Assembly: GCF_025263565.1 (NCBI RefSeq)
Contig: NZ_CP079865.1
Span: 1,054,001-1,118,000 of the forward strand
From: Mycobacterium sp. SMC-8
GTDB taxonomy: Bacteria > Actinomycetota > Actinomycetes > Mycobacteriales > Mycobacteriaceae
Reading direction: 5' to 3'
Length of the DNA: 64,000 nt
Numbering within the stretch: the stretch's first letter is position 1; each line of letters begins with the position of its first letter. The notes beneath the pieces were generated by a model. It made no database searches and was not told the DNA's origin. It worked only from the letters and a program-made list of their open reading frames with translations. Position numbers and translations under genes: made by a program. Shown here in pieces: positions 1 to 10,334 of this stretch.

Positions 1-451
1 CGGTGTTGGGGTCGGTCGCGATGATGACCTCTGCGACCTCCACCCCGTCGACGCGCTCACCGATCCGGTTGAATAGTTCGCGGATTCGCAGCTGGTCGGG
101 TCCGACACCGGACAACGGGTCCAGCGCTCCGCCGAGCACGTGGTAGCGGCCACGGAATTCCCGGGTCCGCTCGACGGCCTGGACGTCTTTGGGCTCTTCG
201 ACGACACACACCAGCGACGCGTCCCGGCGCGGGTCGGAGCAGATGCGGCAGCGCTCGTCGTCGCTGACGTTGCCGCACACCGCGCAGAACGTCACGCCGT
301 CGCGGACTCGGTTCAGGACAGCAGTCAACCGGTCGATGTCGGGCGGCTCGACCGAGAGCAGATGGAACGCGATCCGCTGGGCGCTCTTCGGTCCGATCCC
401 GGGCAGCTTGCCGAGCTCGTCGATCAGATCCTGGACAGGTCCTTCGAACAA
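1..451 (-). CDS. recR: Recombination mediator RecR (N-terminal three quarters)
   Basis: RecR loads RecA with RecF/RecO during recombinational repair of gapped DNA. The first 150 residues lie in the window; the 3' end runs off its left edge. Residues 10-30 form a helix-hairpin-helix with the motif [13 protein letters not shown]. Cys56, Cys59, Cys68 and Cys71 make the zinc finger (CAVC...CRIC), and the Toprim domain begins near residue 80 (VVEEPKD) and continues through [15 protein letters not shown] chose a TTG start at 451 because it gives the conserved [11 protein letters not shown]-terminus. It lies one base after the ybaB stop, so the two genes are translationally coupled. The family is about 200 residues long, so roughly 50 are missing. 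Confidence 0.96.
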   Translation of the reverse strand, partial: MFEGPVQDLIDELGKLPGIGPKSAQRIAFHLLSVEPPDIDRLTAVLNRVRDGVTFCAVCGNVSDDERCRICSDPRRDASLVCVVEEPKDVQAVERTREFRGRYHVLGGALDPLSGVGPDQLRIRELFNRIGERVDGVEVAEVIIATDPNT

Positions 452-452
452 G

Positions 453-785
453 TCACATACCCGGCAAACCGAGACCGCCCATGCCGCCTGCCAGCGGACC
501 CAGCCGGTCATGGGCCAGCATGGTCACCTGCTTGGCGGCATCGGCGATGGCGCCGAGGACAAGGTCCTGCAACGTCTCCACATCGGACGGATCGACGACC
601 TTGGGGTCGATCCGCACGGCCACCACCTCGCCGCTGCCGCGCATGGTGACCTGTACCAGCCCACCGCCGGCCTGTCCCTGCACCTCGGCGGCGGCCAGCG
701 CCGCCTGCGCCTCCATCAGCTGCTGCTGGACCTGCTGAGCCTGAGCGAGAAGGGCTGACATATCGGGTTGGCCACCGGGCTGCAT
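453..785 (-). CDS. YbaB/EbfC family nucleoid-associated protein
   Basis: This small DNA-binding protein (110 residues) belongs to the YbaB/EbfC family, which forms dimers and coats DNA as a minor nucleoid protein. The N-terminal half is a Gln/Ala-rich helix ([20 protein letters not shown]). It is followed by the family core, [16 protein letters not shown] and [15 protein letters not shown]. The C-terminus is a Gly/Met-rich tail. The ATG at 785 gives the expected short N-terminus; the longer upstream reading frame is antisense to the amidase gene. It sits directly upstream of recR, the usual bacterial arrangement. Confidence 0.93.
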   Translation of the reverse strand: MQPGGQPDMSALLAQAQQVQQQLMEAQAALAAAEVQGQAGGGLVQVTMRGSGEVVAVRIDPKVVDPSDVETLQDLVLGAIADAAKQVTMLAHDRLGPLAGGMGGLGLPGM

Positions 786-911
786 GACTGGTCCTCTTCG
801 TACGTGTTCGGTAAGCAGATTGATCAAGTATCGGTCTCGACTTGGTTGCGCTCGTCCACAAGCGGCACTTCGGGCTTCCAGCGTAGTCGGCACGGGCGCT
901 ACCGTGTCGCC

Positions 912-1655
912 GTGCCCGTGCCAGCAATCCTGCGTGTCGGGGCCGCCGCGGTGGCCGCGATGCTCGTCGCCGCCCTGCCCGCCGGTCCCGCCCAAGCTGC
1001 GCCGACCAACCTTGCGGGCAAGATCGTCTTCCTCGACCCAGGCCACAACGGCTCCAACGACGCCTCGATCAGCAGGCAGGTGCCGACCGGTCGCGGCGGC
1101 ACCAAGGACTGCCAGGCCAGCGGCACCTCCACCGAGGACGGCTTCCCCGAGCACACCTTCGCCTGGGACACCACGCTGCGCGTCCGCCAGGCCCTGCACG
1201 CGCTCGGGGTGCGCACCGCGATGTCCCGCGGCGACGACACCGGGCTGGGCCCGTGCGTCGACGAGCGCGCCGCGATGGCGAACTCGCTGACGCCCGACGC
1301 GGTGGTGTCGATCCACGCCGACGGCGGCCCGCCCACCGGCCGCGGGTTCCACGTGCTGTATTCGTCACCGCCGCTCAATGCCGCGCAGGCCGGCCCGTCG
1401 GTGCAGTTCGCCAGGGCGATGCGTGATCAGCTGGCCGGGTCCGGGATCCCGCCGGCCACCTACATCGGCCAGCAAGGCCTGAACCCGCGGTCCGACATCG
1501 CCGGACTCAACCTTGCGCAGTACCCGTCCATCCTGGTCGAGCTGGGCAACATGAAGAATCCGGTCGACTCCGGGCTGATGAAATCCCCGGAGGGACGGCA
1601 GCGCTACGCCGACGCCGTCGTGCGCGGCGTCGTGGCGTTCCTGGGCCAGTCCTAG
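912..1655 (+). CDS. Secreted N-acetylmuramoyl-L-alanine amidase (Rv3717-like)
   Basis: This is a zinc amidase (Amidase_3) that cleaves the bond between MurNAc and L-Ala in peptidoglycan, acting outside the membrane. A signal peptide covers residues 1-30 and ends in GPAQA-AP. Candidate zinc ligands are His45 (LDPGHNG), Glu80 (GFPEHTFAW) and His135 (SIHADGG), with catalytic Glu210 (LVELGNM). Two cysteines (66 and 115) may form a disulfide. I chose GTG 912 (GTG 918 is possible) because it starts just before the hydrophobic signal; earlier codons would add a charged extension. At 247 residues it is close to the M. tuberculosis protein. Its end overlaps the convergent SRPBCC gene by four bases. 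Confidence 0.93.
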   Translation: MPVPAILRVGAAAVAAMLVAALPAGPAQAAPTNLAGKIVFLDPGHNGSNDASISRQVPTGRGGTKDCQASGTSTEDGFPEHTFAWDTTLRVRQALHALGVRTAMSRGDDTGLGPCVDERAAMANSLTPDAVVSIHADGGPPTGRGFHVLYSSPPLNAAQAGPSVQFARAMRDQLAGSGIPPATYIGQQGLNPRSDIAGLNLAQYPSILVELGNMKNPVDSGLMKSPEGRQRYADAVVRGVVAFLGQS

Positions 1656-2116
1656 CCCTGGACCCCTTCGACACCGACGGTCCCCTCCACCTCGCGCTTG
1701 AGGTTGCCGAGCACCTCGGCCTGGATCTTGCGGAGCCCGATCGGGGCGAACGTCTTCTCGAAGAAACCGCCGACTCCACCGGCGCCCTGCCACGACGTCT
1801 TCACGGTCACCGATGATCCCGGGCCCGCGGGGGCGACGGTCCAGTTGGTCACCATCGACGAGTTCGCGTCTTTTTCGATCACGGTGCGCCCCGCGACGTC
1901 AACGCTGGCCTTGACATCGCGGGAGCGCGACTTGGTGGCCTGCAGTTTCCACTCAGCGACGGTGCCCGCGCCCTGCCCGCCTTCGAGCACCCGGTAACCG
2001 CTGTAGTGCGCGGAGAGGATCTTCGGCCGCATGGCCTGGTAGTCGGCGACGGCTCCCAGTACCGTCGCGGGATCGGCGTCGATCAGGACCGTGCTGGTCG
2101 CGCTGACCTGTCCCAT
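1652..2116 (-). CDS. SRPBCC family protein (Rv3718c-like)
   Basis: A 154-residue START/Bet v 1-like (SRPBCC) protein with a hydrophobic ligand-binding cavity; the ligand is unknown. The N-terminus MGQVSATSTVLIDADPATV and the later helix FFEKTFAPIGLRKIQ are typical of the polyketide cyclase/dehydrase-like branch. There is no signal peptide, so it is probably cytoplasmic. It is transcribed toward the amidase gene and away from the FAD oxidase at 2198, so the 2117-2197 gap should hold two divergent promoters. I see no further evidence for a specific function. Confidence 0.85.
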   Translation of the reverse strand: MGQVSATSTVLIDADPATVLGAVADYQAMRPKILSAHYSGYRVLEGGQGAGTVAEWKLQATKSRSRDVKASVDVAGRTVIEKDANSSMVTNWTVAPAGPGSSVTVKTSWQGAGGVGGFFEKTFAPIGLRKIQAEVLGNLKREVEGTVGVEGVQG

Positions 2117-2197
2117 CAGAGCAATCTCCTTGTCAAGAGCGGGTCACGAAAGTCGAGTGCGGTCGCACAGGTGTCGACCTCGGACTAGCGTATATCT

Positions 2198-3589
2198 GTG
2201 CCTGTTGCCTCGACCGACGCACGGGCCGCTCACGCCGACGGCGTGCAGCGGTTGTTGGCCAGTTACCGGGACATTCCGGCCAACGCCACCGTCCGCCTCG
2301 CCAAACCCACGTCGAACCTGTTCCGCGCGCGGGCGCGCAACACCGGCAAGGGGCTGGACACTTCGGGACTCACAGGCGTCGTCGCGGTGGATCCGGACGC
2401 CGGCACCGCCGAGGTCGCCGGAATGTGCACCTATGAGGACCTGGTCGCCGCGACGCTGCCCTACGGGCTCTCCCCGCTGGTGGTGCCTCAGCTCAAGACC
2501 ATCACGCTCGGCGGCGCGGTCACCGGGCTCGGCATCGAATCCGCGTCGTTCCGCAACGGTCTGCCGCACGAGTCCGTGCTCGAGATGGACGTCCTGACCG
2601 GCACCGGCGACATCCTGCGCGCCTCGCCCGACGAGAACCCCGAGCTGTTCCGGGCGTTCCCGAACTCCTATGGGACACTGGGTTATTCGGTGCGATTGAC
2701 GATCGAACTGGAGCCGGTGAAGCCGTTCGTTACGTTGCGCCATCTGCGTTTTCATTCACTGCCGGCCCTGCTCGAGGCGATGGACCGCATCGTCGAGACC
2801 GGCGGCTGGAACGGCGAAGTCGTGGACTACCTCGACGGCGTGGTGTTCAGCACCGACGAGAGCTACCTGTGCCTCGGTCACCGCTCCGCGACACCGGGTC
2901 CGGTCAGCGACTACACCGGCCAGGACATCTACTACCGCTCCATCCAGCATGACGGTGCCGCCGACGGAGCCGAGAAGCACGACCGGCTGACCATCCATGA
3001 CTACCTGTGGCGCTGGGACACCGACTGGTTCTGGTGCTCAAGGGCTTTCGGCGCGCAGAACCCCCGGATCCGGCGCTGGTGGCCACGGCGGTACCGGCGC
3101 AGCAGCTTCTACTGGAAGCTCATCGGCTACGACCAGCGCTACGACATCGCCGATCGCATCGAGAAACGCAACGGCAGGCCCCCGCGCGAGCGGGTGGTGC
3201 AGGACGTCGAGGTGCCGATCGAGCGGACCGTCGAGTTCCTGCAGTGGTTTCTCGACACCGTGCCGATCGAGCCGATCTGGTTGTGCCCGTTGCGGCTCCG
3301 CGACAGCCGGGACTGGCCGCTGTACCCGATCCGGCCGAACCACACCTATGTGAACGTGGGGTTCTGGTCGTCGGTGCCGGTGGGCCCCGAAGAGGGCCAC
3401 ACCAACAGGATAATCGAACGCAAGGTCAGCGAGCTCGAGGGTCACAAATCGCTGTATTCAGACGCGTACTACGCGCCGGAAGAGTTTGATTCCCTCTACG
3501 GAGGGGAGATGTACAAAACAGTGAAGAAAACCTACGACCCAGACTCCCGTTTCCTCGATCTGTATGCGAAGGCGGTGCGGAGACAATGA
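2198..3589 (+). CDS. FAD-binding oxidoreductase (Rv3719-like)
   Basis: This 463-residue flavoprotein belongs to the family with an N-terminal FAD_binding_4 (PCMH) fold, related to DHCR24-type reductases. The FAD-binding segment includes GVVAVDPDAGTAEVAGMC and TLGGAVTGLGIESASFRNG, where the Gly-rich loop binds the pyrophosphate. It overlaps the following methyltransferase by ATGA, so the two are probably co-translated. Pairs of this kind (tmsA/tmsB; BfaB/BfaA) make 10-methyl branched fatty acids: the methyltransferase adds a methylene group and the flavoprotein reduces it. By analogy this is the reductase partner, although the TMS genes proper lie elsewhere in mycobacterial genomes, so the exact lipid substrate is uncertain. 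The start is GTG. Confidence 0.87.
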   Translation: MPVASTDARAAHADGVQRLLASYRDIPANATVRLAKPTSNLFRARARNTGKGLDTSGLTGVVAVDPDAGTAEVAGMCTYEDLVAATLPYGLSPLVVPQLKTITLGGAVTGLGIESASFRNGLPHESVLEMDVLTGTGDILRASPDENPELFRAFPNSYGTLGYSVRLTIELEPVKPFVTLRHLRFHSLPALLEAMDRIVETGGWNGEVVDYLDGVVFSTDESYLCLGHRSATPGPVSDYTGQDIYYRSIQHDGAADGAEKHDRLTIHDYLWRWDTDWFWCSRAFGAQNPRIRRWWPRRYRRSSFYWKLIGYDQRYDIADRIEKRNGRPPRERVVQDVEVPIERTVEFLQWFLDTVPIEPIWLCPLRLRDSRDWPLYPIRPNHTYVNVGFWSSVPVGPEEGHTNRIIERKVSELEGHKSLYSDAYYAPEEFDSLYGGEMYKTVKKTYDPDSRFLDLYAKAVRRQ

Positions 3590-4908
3590 CCACTTTCCGG
3601 GAACGTACCCATGAACCGGCGGCGCCCGGGGATCACAAACTGACCCTGGCCGAGGTGCTGGCGATCTTCGCCGCGGGCCGGCGACCCCTGAAGTTCACCG
3701 CCTATGACGGCAGCAGCGTGGGTCCCGAAGATGCGACGCTCGGCCTGGATCTGCTGAGCCCGAGGGGAACCACCTACCTCGCCACCGCTCCCGGCGATCT
3801 CGGGCTGGCGCGCGCCTACGTCGCCGGAGATCTGCGGCTCAACGGTGTGCATCCGGGCGACCCTTATGAACTGCTCACCGCGCTGACCGATCGGCTCGAA
3901 TACAAGCGGCCCCCCGCACGGGTGCTGGCCAACATCGTCAGGTCGATCGGGATCGAGCATCTCAAGCCGATCGCGCCGCCGCCCCAGGAGGCACTGCCGC
4001 GGTGGCGGCGTATCGCAGAGGGGTTGCGGCACAGCAAGACCCGTGACGCCGAAGCGATCCAGCACCACTACGACGTCTCGAACATTTTCTACGAGTGGGT
4101 GCTCGGGCCGTCGATGACCTACACCTGTGCGTGCTATCCGCACCCCGACGCCACCCTGGAGGAGGCGCAGGAGAACAAGTACCGGTTGGTGTTCGAGAAG
4201 CTGCGGCTCAAGCCGGGCGACCGGTTGCTCGACGTCGGCTGCGGCTGGGGCGGGATGGTGCGCTACGCGGCCCGGCACGGCGTCAGGGCGGTCGGGGTGA
4301 CGTTGTCGAGGGAGCAGGCCCAGTGGGCCGCGGCCGCGATCGAGCGGGACGGCCTCGGTGACCTGGCCGAGGTCCGCCACGGTGACTATCGCGACGTGCG
4401 CGAGTCCCATTTCGACGCGGTGTCCTCGATCGGGCTCACCGAGCACATCGGCGTCGCCAATTACCCGTCGTACTTCCGGTTCCTGAAGTCCAAGCTGCGC
4501 CCCGGCGGCCTGCTGCTCAATCACTGCATCACCCGCAACAACAACCGCAGCCACGCCACGGCGGGCGGCTTCATCGACCGGTACGTGTTCCCCGACGGGG
4601 AGCTGACCGGCTCGGGCCGGATCATCACCGAGGTGCAGGACGTCGGCCTGGAGGTGGTGCACGAGGAGAATCTGCGCCACCACTACGCGATGACGCTGCG
4701 GGACTGGAGCCGCAACCTGGTGGAGCACTGGGACGACGCGGTGGCCGAGGTCGGTCTGCCCACCGCCAAGGTGTGGGGGCTGTATATCGCTGCCTCGCGG
4801 GTCGGGTTCGAGCAGAACGCCATTCAGCTGCACCAGGTGCTCGCGGTCAAGCTGGACGAACGGGGCGGCGACGGCGGATTGCCGTTACGGCCGTGGTGGA
4901 GCGCGTAG
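3586..4908 (+). CDS. SAM-dependent cyclopropane/methylene fatty-acyl methyltransferase (Rv3720-like)
   Basis: A 440-residue methyltransferase of the cyclopropane-fatty-acid synthase family that modifies double bonds of membrane acyl chains using S-adenosylmethionine. SAM motif I is LLDVGCGWGG near residue 215. The family hallmarks QHHYDVSNIFYEWVLG (upstream) and GLTEHIG (downstream) are present. A roughly 120-residue N-terminal domain, longer than in the mycolic-acid CmaA/PcaA enzymes, resembles the UfaA/BfaA-type enzymes. It overlaps the FAD oxidoreductase by four bases (ATGA), which points to the methylene-transfer-plus-reduction pair described for tuberculostearic acid. Which acyl chain it modifies cannot be read from the sequence. 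Confidence 0.9.
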   Translation: MTTFRERTHEPAAPGDHKLTLAEVLAIFAAGRRPLKFTAYDGSSVGPEDATLGLDLLSPRGTTYLATAPGDLGLARAYVAGDLRLNGVHPGDPYELLTALTDRLEYKRPPARVLANIVRSIGIEHLKPIAPPPQEALPRWRRIAEGLRHSKTRDAEAIQHHYDVSNIFYEWVLGPSMTYTCACYPHPDATLEEAQENKYRLVFEKLRLKPGDRLLDVGCGWGGMVRYAARHGVRAVGVTLSREQAQWAAAAIERDGLGDLAEVRHGDYRDVRESHFDAVSSIGLTEHIGVANYPSYFRFLKSKLRPGGLLLNHCITRNNNRSHATAGGFIDRYVFPDGELTGSGRIITEVQDVGLEVVHEENLRHHYAMTLRDWSRNLVEHWDDAVAEVGLPTAKVWGLYIAASRVGFEQNAIQLHQVLAVKLDERGGDGGLPLRPWWSA

Positions 4909-4920
4909 CGCGCCTGACCG

Positions 4921-6786
4921 CTAACCGTCGATGCGGCGGGCGCCGAGCTCGTTCTGCAGCAGTTCCAGCGCCGCCTCCTCCGGATCGCGGCGCGGGGCGG
5001 CCGGGTCGGAGTTGCCGGCCTCGGCCAGCATGCTCTCCTCGTCGTCCATGTCGGGCGGCGGCGGGGCCTCGGACGGGGCCCGCTGCTCCCGCGCGGGTGG
5101 CGCGGCGGCTGCGGCCGGGGCGCCGGTCTCACAGACCACTTTCCAATTCACCCCGAGCGCATCCTTGAGCGCCTCCCGGATCACGTCGGCGTTGCGCTGT
5201 TCGCACAGCCGTCTGGCCAGCGGCGCCGATTCGTGGCTCAGGATCAGGGTGTCACCTTCGACGGCACGCACGATCGCACCGGCGAGCATCACCTCGGTGG
5301 TCCGGCTGCGTTCACGCACCTTCTCCCGCACCGTGGTCCACATGCTGCGCACCGCGGCCGCGCCCGGTTCACCCGCGGCGACGGCCGCCGCCGGGGTGGT
5401 CGGCGGCGCCTGCACGGCCGGCGCGGCAGGCGGCCGCACCGGGGGCGGCACCGGAACGGGCTCGGGCGCAACGGCTTCAGGCTCCGGCCGGGGTGGCACC
5501 GGCGCCGCCGGCGGAGTGGGCGGCTGAGGGGGTGCCGGAGGAGCCGCGGAGGGGGCGGTCTCGCTCTTGCGGACGAACTGTTTGCGCGGCACAGCCGGCG
5601 CGGCGTCGATCTCGTCGCTGGCCGGAATCGACATGTCCAGCCGGGTCTCGATCCGCTCGACCCGCTGCAGCAGCGCGGCCTCGGTGTCGCTGGCAGACGG
5701 CAACAGCAGCCGCGCGCATGCCACCTCCAGCAGCAGCCGCGGCGCCGTGGCGCCGCGCATCTCGCCGAGCCCGGCGTGCATGACTTCGGCGTAGCGGGTC
5801 AGTGTGGCGGTGCCGAGCCGGGCGGCCTGATCGCGCATGCGCTCCAGCTCGTCCTCGGGGCCGTCGACCACGCCGCGGGCCACTGCGTCGGGCACGCCCT
5901 GCAGCACGATCAGGTCGCGGAATCGCTCGAGCAGATCGCTGGCGAAGCGGCGCGGATCGTGGCCGGCGTCGACGACACCCTCGACCGCGCCGAACAGCGC
6001 GGCGGCGTCACCGGCCGCCAGCGCGTCGATGGCGTCGTCGATCAGCGCGACGTCGGTGGCGCCGAGCAGGGCCAGCGCGCGCTGGTAGGCGACGTGATTA
6101 CCGTCGGCGCCGGCCAGCAGCTGATCCAGCACGCTCAGGGTGTCGCGGGGGGAACCGCCGCCGGCGCGGATGACCAGCGGGTACACCGCATCGTCGACCT
6201 GCACGCTCTCGGAGGCGACGATCTTCTCGATCAGCGTGCGCATGGTGCGCGGCGCCAGCAGCCGGAACGGATAGTGGTGGGTGCGCGACCGGATGGTCGG
6301 CAGCACCTTCTCGGGCTCGGTGGTGGCGAACACGAAGATCAGGTGCTCGGGTGGCTCCTCGACGATCTTGAGCAGCGCGTTGAAGCCGGCCGTGGTGACC
6401 ATGTGCGCCTCGTCGACGATGAAGATGCGGTAGCGCGACTGGGCGGGGGCGTAGAACGCGCGGTCGCGGAGCTCCCTGGTGTCGTCGACGCCGCCGTGGC
6501 TGGCCGCGTCGAGTTCGGTGACGTCCATGTTGCCGGGCCCGTTGGGGGCCAGCGCCACGCACGAGTCGCACACTCCGCACGGTGTGGCTGTCGGCCCCTC
6601 GGCGCAGTTGAGGGAGCGGGCGAGGATGCGCGCCGACGAGGTCTTGCCGCAGCCGCGCGGACCCGAGAACAGATAGGCGTGGTTGATGCGGCCGGAGTTG
6701 AGCGCCGTCGACAGCGGCTCGGTGACGTGTTCCTGGCCGACGACCTCTGCAAACGTCGCCGGTCGGTACTTGCGGTAGAGAGCCAC
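4921..6786 (-). CDS. dnaX: DNA polymerase III subunit gamma/tau
   Basis: DnaX is the AAA+ ATPase of the clamp loader that places the sliding clamp on DNA and organises the replisome. Walker A is GPRGCGKTS (residues 42-50), zinc cysteines are 61, 70, 73 and 76 (CGVCDSC), Walker B is IFIVDEAH (121-128), and sensor and arginine-finger segments follow (TTEPEKVLPTIRSR). A Pro/Ala-rich linker at about 395-470 leads to a C-terminal domain with the tau-like segment TVREKVRERSRTTEVMLAGA. At 621 residues it is longer than a gamma-only protein; I saw no obvious slippage signal. The GTG start at 6786 gives the conserved MALYRKYRP N-terminus. Confidence 0.96.
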   Translation of the reverse strand: MALYRKYRPATFAEVVGQEHVTEPLSTALNSGRINHAYLFSGPRGCGKTSSARILARSLNCAEGPTATPCGVCDSCVALAPNGPGNMDVTELDAASHGGVDDTRELRDRAFYAPAQSRYRIFIVDEAHMVTTAGFNALLKIVEEPPEHLIFVFATTEPEKVLPTIRSRTHHYPFRLLAPRTMRTLIEKIVASESVQVDDAVYPLVIRAGGGSPRDTLSVLDQLLAGADGNHVAYQRALALLGATDVALIDDAIDALAAGDAAALFGAVEGVVDAGHDPRRFASDLLERFRDLIVLQGVPDAVARGVVDGPEDELERMRDQAARLGTATLTRYAEVMHAGLGEMRGATAPRLLLEVACARLLLPSASDTEAALLQRVERIETRLDMSIPASDEIDAAPAVPRKQFVRKSETAPSAAPPAPPQPPTPPAAPVPPRPEPEAVAPEPVPVPPPVRPPAAPAVQAPPTTPAAAVAAGEPGAAAVRSMWTTVREKVRERSRTTEVMLAGAIVRAVEGDTLILSHESAPLARRLCEQRNADVIREALKDALGVNWKVVCETGAPAAAAAPPAREQRAPSEAPPPPDMDDEESMLAEAGNSDPAAPRRDPEEAALELLQNELGARRIDG

Positions 6787-6812
6787 GGAAGCAGGCTACC
6801 GACCCGGTCCGA

Positions 6813-8276
<1,464 letters not shown>

Positions 8277-8337
8277 CTACGAGGAGCTCGCGGGCGGATT
8301 TGTGGGACCGGCGAGCGGGTCGGTTACCATTGCCGAC

Positions 8338-8423
8338 GGAGGATTCGCCTAGTGGCCTATGGCGCTCGCCTGGAACGCGGGTTGGGTTAATAGCCCTCGC
8401 GGGTTCAAATCCCGCATCCTCCG
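8338..8423 (+). tRNA. tRNA-Ser (anticodon GGA)
   Basis: Acceptor arms GGAGGAT (8338-8344) and ATCCTCC (8416-8422) pair, with discriminator G at 8423. The T arm GCGGGTTCAAATCCCGC is canonical. The anticodon loop CTGGAAC gives GGA, which reads UCC/UCU serine codons. The long variable arm (about GGGTTGGGTTAATAGCCC) is typical of class II tRNA-Ser. CCA is not encoded. Confidence 0.96.
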
Positions 8424-8428
8424 CACTC

Positions 8429-8473
8429 GCCCGAGGTGCGACCGGCTGTCGACTCGCCGGTCGCACCTCGGGC
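8429..8473 (+). terminator. Strong hairpin after tRNA-Ser(GGA)
   Basis: A perfect 17-bp inverted repeat (GCCCGAGGTGCGACCGG at 8429-8445 and its complement at 8457-8473) encloses an 11-nt loop. It begins six bases after the tRNA and ends 20 bases before the next start codon. No T-run follows, as is common for mycobacterial terminators. It may also be a processing signal for the tRNA transcript. Confidence 0.75.
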
Positions 8474-8492
8474 AACACGATCGAGGAGGAGT

Positions 8493-9218
8493 ATGGGCCG
8501 CACCGTCGCGGTGATCTGGCACACGTCGTTCTCCATCGCTGCCGGGGTCCTTTACTTCTTCTTCGTCCTGCCCCGCATGCCCGAGCTGCTGGGCGACACT
8601 TCGCACACGCTGGGCACGGTGCTGCGCATCGTGGTCGGAGCGCTGATCGGGCTGGCGGCGCTGCCCGTGGTGTTCACGCTGCTGCGCACCCGTCGGCCCG
8701 AGTTCGGCACACCGCAGCTGGCGCTGAACCTGCGGACCACGTCGATCGCGCTGCACGTGCTGGCCGCGGCGCTGATCATCGGGGTCGCGGTCACCGAGAT
8801 CTGGGTGTCGCTCGACTCGGCCGGCCAGTGGTTCTTCGGTATCTACGGTGCGGCCGCCGCGCTCGCTCTGCTGGGTGTGCTCGCGTTCTACCTGGCGTTC
8901 GCCGCCGAGCTTCCCCCTCCGCCGCCGAAGCCGCTCAAGGCCAAGGAGCGCAAGAGCCGCCGCGGCAAGGACACTGTCGCCGACACCGGCGACGAATCCG
9001 CGGCTGAGACGGTCGAGACCAGCGACGAATCCGAGGCCGAGACGGTCGAGGCCCAGGAGGAGTCCGAGGACGAAGACCTGGCCGAACCTGCTTCCGAATC
9101 GGCCTCGGAGGCTGGGGACGAGTCCGACGGCAAACTGCGGAATCGCCGACCGACCGGCAAGGCAACGGTGCCCGGTCGGCGCAAACGTACCCGCGGCGGC
9201 GTCGCCGTCGAGGACTGA
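8493..9218 (+). CDS. lucA: Membrane protein LucA (Rv3723-like)
   Basis: This 241-residue protein lies where M. tuberculosis has Rv3723 (LucA, lipid uptake coordinator A), which stabilises Mce1 and Mce4 transporters for fatty-acid and cholesterol uptake. It has four predicted membrane helices (about residues 6-27, 40-62, 82-104 and 112-134). After a short PPPPPK linker comes an acidic tail (about 150-220) of repeated ETVE/DESE blocks, then a basic end (GRRKRTRGG). The ATG at 8493 has a strong GAGGAGG ribosome site. The assignment rests on position, length and topology; I cannot confirm the Mce partner role from the sequence. Confidence 0.83.
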   Translation: MGRTVAVIWHTSFSIAAGVLYFFFVLPRMPELLGDTSHTLGTVLRIVVGALIGLAALPVVFTLLRTRRPEFGTPQLALNLRTTSIALHVLAAALIIGVAVTEIWVSLDSAGQWFFGIYGAAAALALLGVLAFYLAFAAELPPPPPKPLKAKERKSRRGKDTVADTGDESAAETVETSDESEAETVEAQEESEDEDLAEPASESASEAGDESDGKLRNRRPTGKATVPGRRKRTRGGVAVED

Positions 9219-9264
9219 GAAAACCGGCCCACGTCGACAGCAGCCGGCGTCGCCGCCACTATTG

Positions 9265-10284
9265 ATGGGTATGGGCCTGATTCGCCGACACCGGACACTG
9301 ATGATCGCGCTGGCCGCGATCCTGGCTCTCGCGGCTCCGGTGACCCCCGCCGCCGCCGCGCCCGGTGATCCGGTCGCCGCGGCGGCCCAAGTCGAACCCT
9401 CCGTCGTACGCATCGACACCGAGGTCGACTACCAGGGCGTCATCGGCCTCGGCACCGGCGTCGTGCTCGACCCGGGCGGGCAGGTGCTGACGAACTTCCA
9501 CGTCGTGCAGGGCGCCGACCGCATCACCGGCACCGTCGGCGGACGCGCCTACCCCGCCCAGATCGTCGGATACGACCGGGGACGCGACATCGCGGTGCTG
9601 CAACTGCTCGGCGCCGCCGGGCTGCCGGCGGCGCCCATCGGGGACGCCTACGTGCTGGCCCCTGGTCAGCCCGTCATCGCGCTCGGCAACGCGATGGGCA
9701 CCGACGCGCCGCTGACCCGCGAGGTCGGCACCCTGACCGCATTCGGCCGCACCGTGCAGGCCGAGGACACGCTCACCGGTACCAAGGACGAGCTGACCGG
9801 GCTGTTCGAGTTCGCCGCGCCCGTGCGCGCCGGCGATTCCGGAGGCCCGGTGGTCGACGGCGCGGGCCGTGTCGTGGGCATCACGACTGCGGCGTCGGTG
9901 AACTTCCGCATGGGTCCCGGCGGCAAGGGCTTCGCGATCCCGATCAACGACGCCATGACCGTCGCACGCCAGATCCAGGCCGGGGTGCCGTCCGACACCG
10001 TGCACATCGGCCCGCCCGTCCTCCTCGGCGTCGGGGTCCGGACCGCTCCGCGGGACACGCCGGGCGTGCTGATCCAGGAAGTGATGAACGGCGGTCCGGC
10101 CCAGCTGGCCGGACTGATGCCCGGCGACGTCATCGTCGTGCTCGACGGCGTCCAGCTCGACTCGACCAACACCTTGACGTCCGTGCTGGATCGCCACTAC
10201 GTGGGCGACGTGCTGGACCTGACGTGGATCGACCGGTCGGGCCAGACCCGCACCGGCAAGGCGGTCCTGACACCCGTCGTCTGA
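9265..10284 (+). CDS. Secreted HtrA/PepA-like trypsin serine protease with PDZ domain
   Basis: A 339-residue exported protease of the PepA (Rv0125) type. A signal peptide (residues 1-32) ends in PAAAA. The catalytic triad is His79 (TNFHVV), Asp108 (GRDIAVL) and Ser192 (AGDSGGP). A PDZ domain follows at about residues 250-335 (GGPAQLAGLMPGDVIVVLDG). It is predicted to act in the cell wall or outside the cell, on unknown substrates. Two in-frame ATGs (9265 and 9271) are possible starts and neither has a clear ribosome site; the longer frame upstream only overlaps lucA. Confidence 0.9.
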   Translation: MGMGLIRRHRTLMIALAAILALAAPVTPAAAAPGDPVAAAAQVEPSVVRIDTEVDYQGVIGLGTGVVLDPGGQVLTNFHVVQGADRITGTVGGRAYPAQIVGYDRGRDIAVLQLLGAAGLPAAPIGDAYVLAPGQPVIALGNAMGTDAPLTREVGTLTAFGRTVQAEDTLTGTKDELTGLFEFAAPVRAGDSGGPVVDGAGRVVGITTAASVNFRMGPGGKGFAIPINDAMTVARQIQAGVPSDTVHIGPPVLLGVGVRTAPRDTPGVLIQEVMNGGPAQLAGLMPGDVIVVLDGVQLDSTNTLTSVLDRHYVGDVLDLTWIDRSGQTRTGKAVLTPVV

Positions 10285-10334
10285 TTTCGCCGAATCCCGG
10301 CCGGGGGCGGCTGGGCCGAACCTATGCTGAGCGA

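Noticed and set aside
9000..9130. Repeated GAGGCCGAGACGGTCGAG-like units considered as a DNA repeat array
   Set aside because: They are codon-level repeats encoding the acidic tail of the LucA-like protein, not an intergenic array or CRISPR.
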